DNA of 64,000 nt, taken from positions 4,555,501-4,619,500 of the forward strand of contig NZ_CP108423.1 in assembly GCF_035917235.1 (NCBI RefSeq), given 5' to 3'. A program made the translations under genes and the position numbers. The notes below the pieces were generated by a model that was not told where the DNA came from, made no database searches, and saw only the letters and a list, made by a program, of their open reading frames with translations. This document shows, in pieces, positions 7,235-16,024 of this stretch. The DNA comes from Streptomyces sp. NBC_01294 (GTDB lineage Bacteria > Actinomycetota > Actinomycetes > Streptomycetales > Streptomycetaceae). The number at the start of each line of letters is the position of its first letter. Position 1 is the stretch's first letter.

Positions 7235-9469
7235 TCAGCGGCAGATGGCCAGGGCGTCCAAGGCCACCGCCCCCTGGCCGCGGGGGAGGACCATCAGGGG
7301 GTTGATGTCCAGCTCGGAGAGCTCGTCGCCGAGTTCCAGGGCCATGCGCTGGATCCGCAGGATGACCTCCACCAGGGCGTCCACGTCGGCCGGCGGTGCC
7401 CCCCGTACACCCTCCAGGAGGGCATGGCCGCGCAGTTCCGTGAGCATCGCGCGGGCCTGGTCCTCGCCGAACGGCGGCACGCGGACCGCCGCGTCGTGCA
7501 GGACCTCGACGAGGACGCCGCCCAGCCCGACGGTGACGGTGGGGCCGAACAGGTCGTCCTGGGTGACGCCGACGACCATCTCCACGCCGCGTTCGACCAT
7601 CTGGCAGACCAGGATGCCGTCCAGCGGGACGTTCTCGTAGCGGGCTATGTCGGTGAGCTCCCGGTACGCGTCGCGGATCTGGCTCGCCGAGGTCAGGCCG
7701 ATCTTGACCAGACCCAGCTCCGTCTTGTGGCCCAGCTGCGGGCCCGAGGCCTTCATGACCACCGGGTAGCCGACCAGGCCGGCCGCCCGGACCGCGGCCG
7801 CCGCGCTCGTCACCAGCTGCTCGCGGGGGACCCGTATCCCGTACGCGCGCAGGAGCTGCTTCGCCGCGTGTTCGCTGAGCTGCTGGCCGGGCCGCATGAG
7901 GGCCTGCGCCTTGCGGTACGAGGGCGAGGGCGTGCGCGGTGCGTCCGCGAAGGGGGAGCGGTACCCGGCGGTGAAGCGGTGGTGGCCGAGGTAGGCGCGG
8001 ACGGCGGTGATGCAGTTGCCGAAGGTGCGGAAGGTGGCGACGCGGGAGGAGCCCAGCAGCACCCGCCGGTACGCGTCCTCCGTGCCGACCGGGGAGCCCC
8101 AGATCACGCAGATGAGCTTGTCCGTGGCCTCCGCCGCGTCCACCAGGTCCTGGGCGAGCTTGTCGCTCATCGGGGGGAAGGGGCCGGTGATCGGGCAGAT
8201 CAGGACCCCGACCGACGGGTCGGCGAGGATCGCGTCGATGATCTTGCGGCCGCGCCAGTCGCCGACCGGGTGGCCGCCGTTGTCGACGGGGTTGGCGACG
8301 TTCAGGTACTCGGGGATCCACTGGTGGAGTTCGTCCTGCTTGGCCTGCGCGAGGGTGGGCAGGGTCAGGCCCGCCTCCGTGGCCAGGTCGGAGAAGTGGG
8401 CGCCGGTGCCGCCGGAGATGGAGTAGACGACGACCCCGTCGGCCTGGGGCCTGCGGGCCCGGGCGAGCAGGGCCGCGGTGTCCTGGAGTTCGTCGAGCCC
8501 GTCGACGCGGATCACCCCGAACTGGCGCATGGCGGCGTCCACGACGGTGTCGGCGCCGGTCAGCTTCCCGGTGTGGGAGGCGGCCATGCGGGCGCCGGTC
8601 TCGGTGCGGCCGACCTTGACGGCGACGACCGGGACGCCGTTGCGCGCGGCCCGGTCGGCGGCGAGCAGGAAGGACCGGCCGTCCTTGAGACCCTCCACGT
8701 AGCAGGCGATGGCCCCGACCTCGGGCTGCTCGGCGAAGTAGGAGATGAAGTCGGAGGTTTCGAGGTCGGCCTCGTTGCCGGTGGGGGCCCAGTGGGAGAG
8801 GCGGATGCCGAGCTCCTGGAGGGTGTAGACCGGGCGGCCCTGGTGGCCGGACTGGGTGATCAGGGCGATCGCCGGGCCGTCGAGGTCGTCGCGGAACTCC
8901 TCGAAGGCGTTGAGGTTGGTGTTCGGGCCGAGCAGGCGCAGGCCCGAGCGCTGGACGGCGGCGCCGAGCCGGGCCTGGGCGGCGGCGCCCGCGTCGCCGG
9001 TCTCGGCGAAGCCGGAGGCGAAGGCGACGGCGAACTTCACCTTGGTCTCGGCCAGTTCCTCGATGACGGGGAGCGGATCGGCGACGAGGAGGACGGCGAG
9101 GTCCACCTGTTCGGGCAGGTCGGCCACGGAGGCGTGGCAGGGCAGTCCGAAGACGGTGGGGCGGGAAGGGTGCACGGGGTGGATCCGGGCGCCGACGCGT
9201 TCCGCCCAGGCGATGAGCTGGCGGGTGATGCCGGTGTTCGGTCTGCCCTCGGCGTCGGAGGCGCCGACGACGGCGACGGACTCGGGCCGGAAGAACCGGT
9301 CCAGGTCGGGTACGTCGGCGTGCAGCGGCCGGCCGCTGACGTCCATGGCGACCGCGTCGTCGGCGGAGGGCGCCGCCGACGAGTGGACGGCCGTCCTGGG
9401 GGACTCCCCGCAGGCCTCGACACGTGCGCGGAAGTCGGTGGTGAGGGTGCCGTGAGTAGATCCAAGCAT
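7235..9469 (-). CDS. Acetate--CoA ligase (ADP-forming) family protein, acyl-CoA synthetase
   Basis: A 744-residue fused alpha-beta NDP-forming acyl-CoA synthetase. In order: a short N-terminal tail, a CoA-binding domain from about residue 50 (RFFRPESVAVVGASD), a succinyl-CoA-ligase-like domain with the phospho-His motif ITQSGHQG, and a C-terminal ATP-grasp domain (GYPVVMKASGPQLGHKTELG; ending SELDINPLMV). It should activate an organic acid to its CoA thioester with ATP giving ADP. I chose the ATG at 9469 because two palindromic operators lie 45-85 bases upstream; a longer in-frame reading runs through them. Its place beside hydratase and dehydrogenase genes fits acyl-CoA catabolism. Confidence 0.88.
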   Translation of the reverse strand: MLGSTHGTLTTDFRARVEACGESPRTAVHSSAAPSADDAVAMDVSGRPLHADVPDLDRFFRPESVAVVGASDAEGRPNTGITRQLIAWAERVGARIHPVHPSRPTVFGLPCHASVADLPEQVDLAVLLVADPLPVIEELAETKVKFAVAFASGFAETGDAGAAAQARLGAAVQRSGLRLLGPNTNLNAFEEFRDDLDGPAIALITQSGHQGRPVYTLQELGIRLSHWAPTGNEADLETSDFISYFAEQPEVGAIACYVEGLKDGRSFLLAADRAARNGVPVVAVKVGRTETGARMAASHTGKLTGADTVVDAAMRQFGVIRVDGLDELQDTAALLARARRPQADGVVVYSISGGTGAHFSDLATEAGLTLPTLAQAKQDELHQWIPEYLNVANPVDNGGHPVGDWRGRKIIDAILADPSVGVLICPITGPFPPMSDKLAQDLVDAAEATDKLICVIWGSPVGTEDAYRRVLLGSSRVATFRTFGNCITAVRAYLGHHRFTAGYRSPFADAPRTPSPSYRKAQALMRPGQQLSEHAAKQLLRAYGIRVPREQLVTSAAAAVRAAGLVGYPVVMKASGPQLGHKTELGLVKIGLTSASQIRDAYRELTDIARYENVPLDGILVCQMVERGVEMVVGVTQDDLFGPTVTVGLGGVLVEVLHDAAVRVPPFGEDQARAMLTELRGHALLEGVRGAPPADVDALVEVILRIQRMALELGDELSELDINPLMVLPRGQGAVALDALAICR

Positions 9470-9513
9470 CGTTCCGCCCGCTCCTGCTCGATGAACCTCG
9501 ATGGAACTCAATA

Positions 9514-9554
9514 ACTGACGTGTAGTCAGATTACTGAACTGACGTGCCGTCAGG
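9514..9554. promoter_or_regulatory. Tandem pair of 17-bp palindromic operators, copies 3 and 4
   Basis: ACTGACGTGTAGTCAGA (9514-9530) and ACTGACGTGCCGTCAGG (9538-9554) are two copies of the repeated palindrome, 24 bases apart centre to centre. They precede the CoA ligase gene. This is the only place in the window with two sites, suggesting tighter or cooperative control. Confidence 0.72.
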
Positions 9555-9747
9555 AACAGGGCTGCGCAGGAAAGCTGGTGGAGGTGATGTGGTGAACGGT
9601 GACAGATTCCCGCGGAGCGGGTCCAGAGTGCACTTCCGGCCGAGATCACCCGCCCGCGGTCCGGGTCGGCGCACTTCCGCCCGCGGCCCTGGATGTTTCC
9701 CCGCGGCGGTGTGATCATCTACCGCATGACTGCTGCCCGAAAGGCCC

Positions 9748-10257
9748 ATGCCGCGTAGGCGACCGAGTGCGTTGCGCGCACAACTGGCCCTGCCGCACAC
9801 GATGTACACGGGTGCCGGCCACTGCCGGGGCTACCGGCCCCCCAGGCCGTGGCCCACCCGGATCGACCGGCTCTCCTCCCGGACGGTCACCGCGATCCAC
9901 CGCGAGGAGTGCCGGCGCCCGTACGACGAAGGGCTCTGGCCCGGGGCGACGGCGACGGCCCTCGCGACCTGTCGCTACTTCCTCACCCTTCCGGGCCGCT
10001 GGCTGTACCTGCGGCGGGACTACTGCGGCTGCGAGCAGTGCGACCTCCGCCACGACATCGCTGTGGCCCGGGATCTCCTCGAACTGGTCGTACACAGGCT
10101 GCCGCCCTGGCCGCGCCGGGAACTGGAGACCCTGCTGGCCGGCCTGGACGAGGAGCTGTGGCGCCGGACCGTGCCCGACCCGTTCGCCCACCGGCAGCCG
10201 CACCGCAGGGGAGCCTGGTGGCACCAGCGCCTCTACGACCTGGACCACCTGCTGTGA
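9748..10257 (+). CDS. Hypothetical protein with CxCxxC motif
   Basis: About 169 residues, no family recognised. Visible are a CGCEQC cluster near residue 92, another single Cys in CRYF, and a Trp/Arg-rich C-terminus with EELWRR and GAWWHQRLYDLDHLL. The coding bias is Streptomyces-like, and no competing gene occupies the region. The start is uncertain. It is convergent with the flavoprotein gene downstream. Confidence 0.55.
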   Translation: MPRRRPSALRAQLALPHTMYTGAGHCRGYRPPRPWPTRIDRLSSRTVTAIHREECRRPYDEGLWPGATATALATCRYFLTLPGRWLYLRRDYCGCEQCDLRHDIAVARDLLELVVHRLPPWPRRELETLLAGLDEELWRRTVPDPFAHRQPHRRGAWWHQRLYDLDHLL

Positions 10258-10319
10258 CGCGCCGACGGGCGCCGACGGGCGCCGGCAGCGCCCCTCCGCG
10301 GGACGACGCGGGCGGCGGC

Positions 10320-11471
10320 TCAGCTGCCGGCCGTCTGCCGGGCCACCGCCTTGGCGATCTTCTCCGCGTCCCGGGCCATCTCCCGGAACATCCCGCTGAT
10401 GGGGTTGCTGAAGCCGGTGAAGTACAGCCCGCGGGCCTGCCCGGGGGTGCGGGCGCCGTGCGTACGGGGCCGGCCGCGCTCGTCCAGTACCCCGAGGTGG
10501 CCGACCAGCCCCTCCAGGGCGCGGCGGTACCCGGTGGCCGCGACCACCGCGTCCGGGGTGATCCGTGAGCCGTCCGCGAGCACCACCTCGGCGCCGTCGA
10601 AGGAGTCGACGGCGGCCACCGGCTCCACCTTGCCGCTGCGCACCGCGTCGATTAGGCCGACGTCCTGGACCGGGATCGAGCCCTGCTTCACCCTGCTGTA
10701 CAGGCCGGTGGTGGGGCGCGGAAGCCCGTACGCCGACAGGTCCGGGACCGAGGCCTTGGCGACGAGCGCGCCCAGCCGGTCCACGAGCCGCACGGGCAGC
10801 CGGCGGACCAGGATCCCGGTGCGCTGGGCCGGCCAGCCGGCGGTGGAGCGGCGCACGATGTGCGGGGCGGTGCGCACGGCGAGCCGCACCCGGGCCGCCC
10901 CGCCCTCGGCGAGGTCGACGGCTATCTCGGCGCCGGTGTTGCCGACGCCGACGACGAGGACGTCCTGGCCGGCGTACGGCCCGGGGTTGCGGTAGTCGGC
11001 GGCGTGCAGCAGCGGGCCGCCGTACGTGTCCCGGCCCGGCCAGTCGGGGAGAGCGGGCGTGTGGTTGAACCCGGTGGCGACAACGACGGCCGCGGCCGAC
11101 AGCACCCGCCCGCCGGTGGCGTGCAGGGTCCAGCCGTCCTCCCCCTCGGGGGCGGGCTCGATCCGGGTCACCTCGACGCCGGTCACCAGCTCCAGCTCGT
11201 GGAACTCGGCGTACTTCTCCAGGTAGCGCACGACGTCGTCGCGGGAGACCCAGCGTCCGAAGCGGCGCGGCACGGCCAGGCCCGGGAGGGCGGAGAGCCG
11301 GCGCGTGGTGTGCAGGTGGAGCCGGTCGTAGTGCCGCCGCCAGGACGCGCCGACCTCGTCGGACTTCTCGACGACCACCGCGCGGACCCCGCGGGCGCGC
11401 AATGCCGCGGCCACGGCGAGGCCTCCGGGGCCGGCTCCGATGACGTACACGGGGCGGGGCTGGGTGGTCAT
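10320..11471 (-). CDS. FAD/NAD(P)-dependent flavoprotein monooxygenase
   Basis: 383 residues from the ATG at 11471. The FAD motif GAGPGGLAVAAAL is near residue 11, the monooxygenase-like segment GASWRRHYDRLHLHT follows, a VVATGFNHTPALPDWPG motif is near 130, and the NADP-binding motif VGVGNTGAEIA near 165. This is the flavin-containing monooxygenase/YUCCA type rather than a ferredoxin reductase. It probably hydroxylates a small substrate or makes an ester; substrate unknown. An alternative ATG is at 11498. Neither start has a strong ribosome site. Confidence 0.82.
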   Translation of the reverse strand: MTTQPRPVYVIGAGPGGLAVAAALRARGVRAVVVEKSDEVGASWRRHYDRLHLHTTRRLSALPGLAVPRRFGRWVSRDDVVRYLEKYAEFHELELVTGVEVTRIEPAPEGEDGWTLHATGGRVLSAAAVVVATGFNHTPALPDWPGRDTYGGPLLHAADYRNPGPYAGQDVLVVGVGNTGAEIAVDLAEGGAARVRLAVRTAPHIVRRSTAGWPAQRTGILVRRLPVRLVDRLGALVAKASVPDLSAYGLPRPTTGLYSRVKQGSIPVQDVGLIDAVRSGKVEPVAAVDSFDGAEVVLADGSRITPDAVVAATGYRRALEGLVGHLGVLDERGRPRTHGARTPGQARGLYFTGFSNPISGMFREMARDAEKIAKAVARQTAGS

Positions 11472-11658
11472 GTCGGGTGCTGTGGGGTCTCCGGGCATGA
11501 GGGGTGATCGTATCGCCACGCTGCGTTGATGGGTCTCGGACGAGGAGGGAATCGATTGCGGATCGGTCACGGGCGGGGGCGGGCCCGGCGCGGCTCGGCG
11601 CCGCGGTGCGCCGAACGCTGACAAAGTGGGTCATCTCGCCCCACGAGAGGAGTGCGCG

Positions 11659-12465
11659 ATGTGGCAGCCCGACGGGTGGGACGTACGCGTCCGCCTCGGC
11701 GTCCTCACCCCCCACGCCGATGTCGGACCCGAGTCGGAACTGCGCGCGATGGCCCCGGCGGACGTGGGTCTGCATGCCGCCCGGGTACCGTTCGGCGGGA
11801 TCGGTCGGGGCGGCGCGATGGACCCCACCATTCCGCTCGCCCCGGTGCGGGCCTTCGCCGAGCCGCCGTTCGTGGACGAGGCCGCCGAGCTGCTGGCCGC
11901 CGCCCCGGTGGCGGCGATCGCCTACGCCTTCACCAGCTCGGCGTACGTGATCGGGGCGCGCGGCGAGGCGTACATGCTGGAACGGCTGCGGGAGCGGGCC
12001 CACGGCCTGCCGGTGGTCGCCACCTGCGCCGCCACGGTCGAGGCGCTGCGCGTCCTCGGGATCGCGCGGATCGGTCTCGTCGATCCGCCGTGGTTCGACG
12101 CGACGCTGAACGACCTGGGCCGGGGCTACTACGAGGAGGCCGGGTTCGAAGTCCCGTACGCGGCCCCGTGCGACCTCCCCAGTGGGCAGGTGCTCATCCG
12201 GCCGGACGCGCTCCACGACCGGGTGGCCGCACAGGTTCCGGACGAGGTCGAGGCGGTCGTCATCGGCGGCAACGGCTTCCGCGCCGTCGGCGTGATCGGG
12301 GCCCTGGAGGCCACTTTGGGGCGTCCCGTCCTCACCGCCAACCAGGTCCTGTTGTGGGCTGCCCTGCGCGCGGCCGGCTCCGGAACCGGCTTTGGCACCG
12401 GCTCCGGCACCACCTCCGGCACCGGCGGCATCGACGGCTACGGGCGGCTCTTCGCGCACCCGTAG
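11659..12465 (+). CDS. Maleate isomerase/arylmalonate decarboxylase-like protein lacking the catalytic cysteines
   Basis: 268 residues resembling the Asp/Glu racemase superfamily branch of maleate cis-trans isomerases and arylmalonate decarboxylases: LGVLTPHADVGPESELRAM at the N-terminus, then helices and a late GGNGFRAVG turn. Family members use Cys in a Cys-Thr-Ser turn and a second Cys in the C-terminal half. Here the first site reads FTSS (about 91-94) and the second GGNG (about 203-206), so both expected Cys appear to be missing. The ATG follows GAGAGGAG. It may be a non-racemase relative with a different reaction. The tail is Gly/Thr/Ser-rich. Confidence 0.72.
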   Translation: MWQPDGWDVRVRLGVLTPHADVGPESELRAMAPADVGLHAARVPFGGIGRGGAMDPTIPLAPVRAFAEPPFVDEAAELLAAAPVAAIAYAFTSSAYVIGARGEAYMLERLRERAHGLPVVATCAATVEALRVLGIARIGLVDPPWFDATLNDLGRGYYEEAGFEVPYAAPCDLPSGQVLIRPDALHDRVAAQVPDEVEAVVIGGNGFRAVGVIGALEATLGRPVLTANQVLLWAALRAAGSGTGFGTGSGTTSGTGGIDGYGRLFAHP

Positions 12466-12504
12466 CCGGCCCGAGGCCTTGCGTGATCGCCCCGCATCCG
12501 CTGA

Positions 12505-12521
12505 ACTGACGTTCCGTCAGA
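12505..12521. promoter_or_regulatory. 17-bp palindromic operator, copy 5
   Basis: ACTGACGTTCCGTCAGA has the repeated inverted-repeat pattern and lies 36 bases upstream of the DoxX-family start. It places the DoxX and DUF35 genes in the same regulon. Confidence 0.72.
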
Positions 12522-12557
12522 TCGTGCGTGTCGATCGCGAGAGGGTGGGGGCTGCCG

Positions 12558-13010
12558 ATGCAGACCATCTGGCTCAGTGGGGCCGAATGGCTCGCCGTGC
12601 TCCGGATAGGCCTCGGCCTGTGGTGGCTGGAGAGCTGGCGGCACAAGGACAAGAAGGGCTGGTTCGAACGCGGCACCGGCATCGCGTGGGCCGCCGACGT
12701 CGCGAACAAGCACCGCTGGAGCTTCGTCAAGGGCGGCTTCCACCAGGTCGTCGCACCGCGCCCCAAGGTGATGGCGTACGTCGTCGTCTACGCGGAACTG
12801 GCCCTCGGGCTGGGCCTGGTGCTCGGCTTCCTGACCCCGATCGCCCTGGTCGGCGGGCTGCTGCTGAACCTGCTCTACCTGGTGCTGATGATCCACGACT
12901 GGGCCGAGCAGGGCCAGAACGCGATGATGGCGCTGATCTCCCTCGTCGCGCTCCTCGCCATGTCCTGGCAGACCTGGTCCCTCGACGCGGCGATCGGACT
13001 CTTCCTTTGA
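12558..13010 (+). CDS. DoxX-family integral membrane protein
   Basis: 150 residues with four predicted membrane segments (about 8-24, 73-95, 97-113 and 122-145) and a conserved-looking WWLESWRHKDKKGWF segment after the first helix, as in DoxX/SURF4-like membrane proteins. Function in this pathway is unknown; such proteins accompany CoA-thioester catabolic genes in actinobacteria. The ATG at 12558 is preferred over a GTG at 12528, which lies almost at the operator. It overlaps the next gene by TTGA. Confidence 0.78.
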   Translation: MQTIWLSGAEWLAVLRIGLGLWWLESWRHKDKKGWFERGTGIAWAADVANKHRWSFVKGGFHQVVAPRPKVMAYVVVYAELALGLGLVLGFLTPIALVGGLLLNLLYLVLMIHDWAEQGQNAMMALISLVALLAMSWQTWSLDAAIGLFL

Positions 13011-13486
13011 GCGGCGGCGCGGTGCGCTACGACCTGCCCGAGGCGGACGACTTCACCCGCGCCTACTGGGACGCGGCGGCGGCCGGCCGGCTCCTGCTGC
13101 GGCGCTGCGGGGACTGCGGGCGGGCGCACCACTACCCGCGAGAGTTCTGCCCGTTCTGCTGGGCCGGGGAGGAGCGGGTGACGTGGGAGACCGCGAGCGG
13201 CCGCGCGACCCTCTACACCTGGTCGGTGATCCACCGCAACGACCTGCCGCCCTTCGGCACACGCGTCCCGTACACCGCGGCGGTGGTCGATCTGGCGGAG
13301 GGCCCGCGGATGATGACCGAGGTGGTGGCCTGCGAGGCGGCGGACCTGCGCATCGGCATGCCGCTGACGGTCACCTTCCGCGAGGCGGCGGAAGGGATCT
13401 GGAACCCGGTCTTCGCCCCGGCGCCGGCTACGGGATCGGATACGGGATCGGATACGGGGCCGGGCACGGGGTCCGGCGCAGGCTGA
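13007..13486 (+). CDS. DUF35 OB-fold/Zn-ribbon acyl-CoA-associated protein
   Basis: About 159 residues. A rubredoxin-like zinc ribbon is seen as CGDC then CPFC (about residues 33-51), followed by an OB-fold (ATLYTWSVIHR, YTAAVVDL). DUF35 proteins such as the one in ChsH2 partner with SCP-x/Ltp thiolase-like aldolases in sterol side-chain breakdown. No thiolase is adjacent; the nearest is at 48914 beyond the biosynthetic cluster. The TTG at 13007 overlaps the DoxX stop; a GTG at 13022 is an alternative. The tail is a Gly-Ser-Asp-Thr repeat. Confidence 0.78.
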   Translation: MSGGAVRYDLPEADDFTRAYWDAAAAGRLLLRRCGDCGRAHHYPREFCPFCWAGEERVTWETASGRATLYTWSVIHRNDLPPFGTRVPYTAAVVDLAEGPRMMTEVVACEAADLRIGMPLTVTFREAAEGIWNPVFAPAPATGSDTGSDTGPGTGSGAG

Positions 13487-13507
13487 CCGCTGCCTCTCCC
13501 GGGGAAC

Positions 13508-14239
13508 CTACGGCCACAGCAGCTCGCGCACCCAGCCCGCGCCCTCGGCGGGCCGCCGGTAGCGCAGGCGGGTGTGGCGGCGGGCGGCGTCACCCTGGAA
13601 GAACTCCACCTCCGCCGGGGCCAGGACGTACCGGGTCCAGGTCGGCGCCGGGGCGTCCGGCTCGGCACCGGCCCGCTCCCAGGCCTGCTCCGACGCGCGG
13701 AGCAGGTCCTCGGCCGACTCCAGCACCTCGCTCTGCCGCCCGGTGAGCGCGGCGGCGAGCGCCCCGCGCGAGCGCACCGCGAGGTCGGCCCGGCTTTCCT
13801 CGGGCCCGCAGGCGGTGACCCGGCCCCGGATCCGGACCTGCCGGCCCACGGTCGGCCAGTAGAACCCCAGCGCCGCCTCCGGCCGCAGGGCCAGCTGCTC
13901 GCCCTTGGCACTGGTGGCGTGCGAGGCGAAGTGCCAGCCCCGCGCGTCGGCGTCGTGCAGCATCAGCGTCCGTACGTCGGGCCGCCCCTCGCCGTCCACC
14001 GTCGCCAGGCTCATGGTGTGCGGCTCCGGTTGCCCCGCCCGTGCGGCGTGCACGAACCACTCCCGGAACAGCGTCAGCGGCTCGCCGGGCGCGGACCCGG
14101 CGTCGAACCCGGGGAGCGGAGAGTCCCACACGCGCAGGGAGTGCAGGGTGGCGTGGAAGTCGTCAGGGCCGGTCTCGCCGGTCTCGCCGCCGGTCTCGCC
14201 GCCGGTCTCGCCGCCGATCTTGCTGATCTCGCTGGTCAT
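13508..14239 (-). CDS. pdxH: Pyridoxamine 5'-phosphate oxidase (PdxH)
   Basis: 243 residues with the PNP/PMP oxidase fold: EPHTMSLATVDGEGRPDVRTLMLHDAD, FASHATSAKGEQL, FYWPTVGRQVRIRG, and the C-terminal dimerisation region ending RLRYRR and a Trp-rich tail. It oxidises pyridoxamine or pyridoxine 5'-phosphate to PLP with FMN. An N-terminal Gly-Gly-Glu-Thr repeat (residues 9-23) is encoded by a short GC-rich tandem repeat and probably lies outside the fold. Assignment to a true PdxH rather than a PdxH-like paralogue is likely, not certain. Confidence 0.8.
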   Translation of the reverse strand: MTSEISKIGGETGGETGGETGETGPDDFHATLHSLRVWDSPLPGFDAGSAPGEPLTLFREWFVHAARAGQPEPHTMSLATVDGEGRPDVRTLMLHDADARGWHFASHATSAKGEQLALRPEAALGFYWPTVGRQVRIRGRVTACGPEESRADLAVRSRGALAAALTGRQSEVLESAEDLLRASEQAWERAGAEPDAPAPTWTRYVLAPAEVEFFQGDAARRHTRLRYRRPAEGAGWVRELLWP

Positions 14240-14248
14240 GCTCCCAGG

Positions 14249-15196
14249 CTAGGGCGTGCCGTTCGGCTGCGTGGTCCCCGCCAGGGCGTCCCAGGCGAGC
14301 AGGCCCGCCCCGAGGCAGCCCGCGCGGTCGCCCAGTTCGGCCGGAACGAGGGACGGCAGGGGTACGCGGTGCGAGAGGCGGGCGGCCAACTCCCGGCGCA
14401 GCGGGGCGAACAGGAGCTCGCCCGACTCGGCCAGACCGCCGCCGAGCACCAGGGCGCGCGGGTCGATGAGCTGCACCCCGATCGTCAGGCCGTCGGCGAG
14501 CGCGGCGACCGCCTCGTCCCAGACGGCCAGGGCCCGCGGATCGCCGCGGCGCACGGCGTCGGCGGCGTCGGCGGCGCTCGCCCCGGGGTCGCCGGACGCC
14601 TCCGCCCAGGCACGCGCCACCGCGGACGCGGACGAGACCGTCTCCAGGCAGCCGCGCTGGCCGCAGTTGCAGGGGCGGCCGTCCCGCCGCACGATGACGT
14701 GGCCCAGTTCCCCGGCCCCGCCGTGGGCGCCCGCCTCGAACCCGCCGTCGATCCCTATGGCGGCGGATATCCCGGTGCCGAGGGCGATGAACAGGAAGCG
14801 GTCCAGCCCGCGGCCGGCGCCGAGCCGGGCCTCGGCGAGGCCGCCGGTGCGCATGTCGTGGCCGACGGCGACCGGGACCCCGTCCAGGCGTTCGGCGACC
14901 AGGTCGCGCAGCGGTACGTCGCTCCACCCGATGTTCGCCGCGTACACGGCGGTGCCGGTGGCCTCGTCGACGAAGCCGGGCACGGCCAAGCCCGCGGCCA
15001 GGGCGCCGCGGCCGTAGGTGCGTTCGCCGTACTCCCGCAGGTGCGCGGTGAAGTCGACGAGGGCCGCGACGGTCGCCTCGGGTCCCTCGGAGACGGGAGT
15101 CGGCCGGCGTTCCTGCCGGAGCAGGGTGTGGTCCTCTGCCATGAGGGCGGCCTTCATGGACGTACCGCCGACGTCGAGGGCGATGACGTGCTTCAT
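14249..15196 (-). CDS. ROK-family sugar kinase
   Basis: 315 residues. The ATP phosphate motif LDVGGTSMKAAL is at the N-terminus, the catalytic Asp lies in the GHDMRTGGLAEARLG region, and the ROK zinc motif CNCGQRGCLE is near residue 175. It phosphorylates glucose or an amino sugar. It is the last of a minus-strand operon with a HAD phosphatase, a YdcF-like fusion protein and an NAD-dependent epimerase, so a nucleotide-sugar or sugar-salvage role is likely. It overlaps the HAD gene by 4 bases. Confidence 0.88.
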   Translation of the reverse strand: MKHVIALDVGGTSMKAALMAEDHTLLRQERRPTPVSEGPEATVAALVDFTAHLREYGERTYGRGALAAGLAVPGFVDEATGTAVYAANIGWSDVPLRDLVAERLDGVPVAVGHDMRTGGLAEARLGAGRGLDRFLFIALGTGISAAIGIDGGFEAGAHGGAGELGHVIVRRDGRPCNCGQRGCLETVSSASAVARAWAEASGDPGASAADAADAVRRGDPRALAVWDEAVAALADGLTIGVQLIDPRALVLGGGLAESGELLFAPLRRELAARLSHRVPLPSLVPAELGDRAGCLGAGLLAWDALAGTTQPNGTP

Positions 15197-15918
15197 GCCG
15201 CGGGGCCCTTCCCGGTGGGCTCGGAGATCCTCAGTCCCAGTGCTGGTCCCGATCCCGGGCCTGGTCCCGGTCCTGGTCCCCGTTCCCGTCCCGGTGCGCC
15301 CGGCCCGTGCAGGACCTCGACCGTACGCAGGTCCGCCACGCGTGCGGTCAGCCGCACCGCGGGGTCGGCGACCGCGCCGCCGACGCCCACACAGCGCATG
15401 CCGGCCGCGGCGGCCGCCGCGGCGCCGCTCGGGGCGTCCTCGACGACCACGCAGCGGGCCGGGTCCACGCCCAGCAGCGCGGCGCCCCGGAGGTAGCCCT
15501 CGGGGTCGGGCTTGCCCCGGGTGATGTCCTCGGCGGCCACCAGGTGGACCGGGCGCGGCACGCCCGCCGCGTCCAGCCGGCCCAGCGCCACGGCCCGCGT
15601 GCCGGAGGTGACGATGGCCCAGCGGTCGGCGGGCAGGGCCGCGACGAGCTCGGGGGCGCCGGGCACCGGTTCGAGCCCGGCGAAGTCGCGTTCCTCGCGC
15701 TCGGTGATGCGGGCGGTCTCCGCCTCGGCGTCGAGGTGCGGAACGACCAGCCGTACGAGGTCGATGTCGCGGCGGCCGTGCGAGAGGGCGACGACCGCGT
15801 CGGTGTCCAGGCCGTGCCCGGCGGCCCACTCGCGCAGGATCCGTTCGATCAGGCCCATCGACCGCACCAGTACGCCGTCGAGGTCGAACAGCACGGCGTC
15901 GCAGGGGATCTCGGTCAC
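15193..15918 (-). CDS. HAD-superfamily phosphatase (beta-phosphoglucomutase-like)
   Basis: 241 residues of subfamily IA HAD: motif I FDLDGVLVRS near residue 8, motif II in IVTSGT, motif III Lys in GKPDPEGYL, and motif IV VVEDAPSGAAAA. It resembles sugar-phosphate phosphatases and beta-phosphoglucomutases. The GTG at 15918 has a GGAGG site six bases upstream; the in-frame ATG at 15939 has none. The C-terminus ends in a Pro-Gly repeat. Coupling to the ROK kinase by a 4-base overlap suggests they act on the same sugar phosphate. Confidence 0.85.
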   Translation of the reverse strand: MTEIPCDAVLFDLDGVLVRSMGLIERILREWAAGHGLDTDAVVALSHGRRDIDLVRLVVPHLDAEAETARITEREERDFAGLEPVPGAPELVAALPADRWAIVTSGTRAVALGRLDAAGVPRPVHLVAAEDITRGKPDPEGYLRGAALLGVDPARCVVVEDAPSGAAAAAAAGMRCVGVGGAVADPAVRLTARVADLRTVEVLHGPGAPGRERGPGPGPGPGSGPALGLRISEPTGKGPAA

Positions 15919-16024
15919 GGAGCCTCCGGTTGCGGTCATGGTGCGGGGCGGTGGCCGGTCGCTCGGCCACTCGGTCGGCCGGTCGGTCGGCCGGTCGGCC
16001 GGCCAGGCGGTCGCCCGGGGTGGG

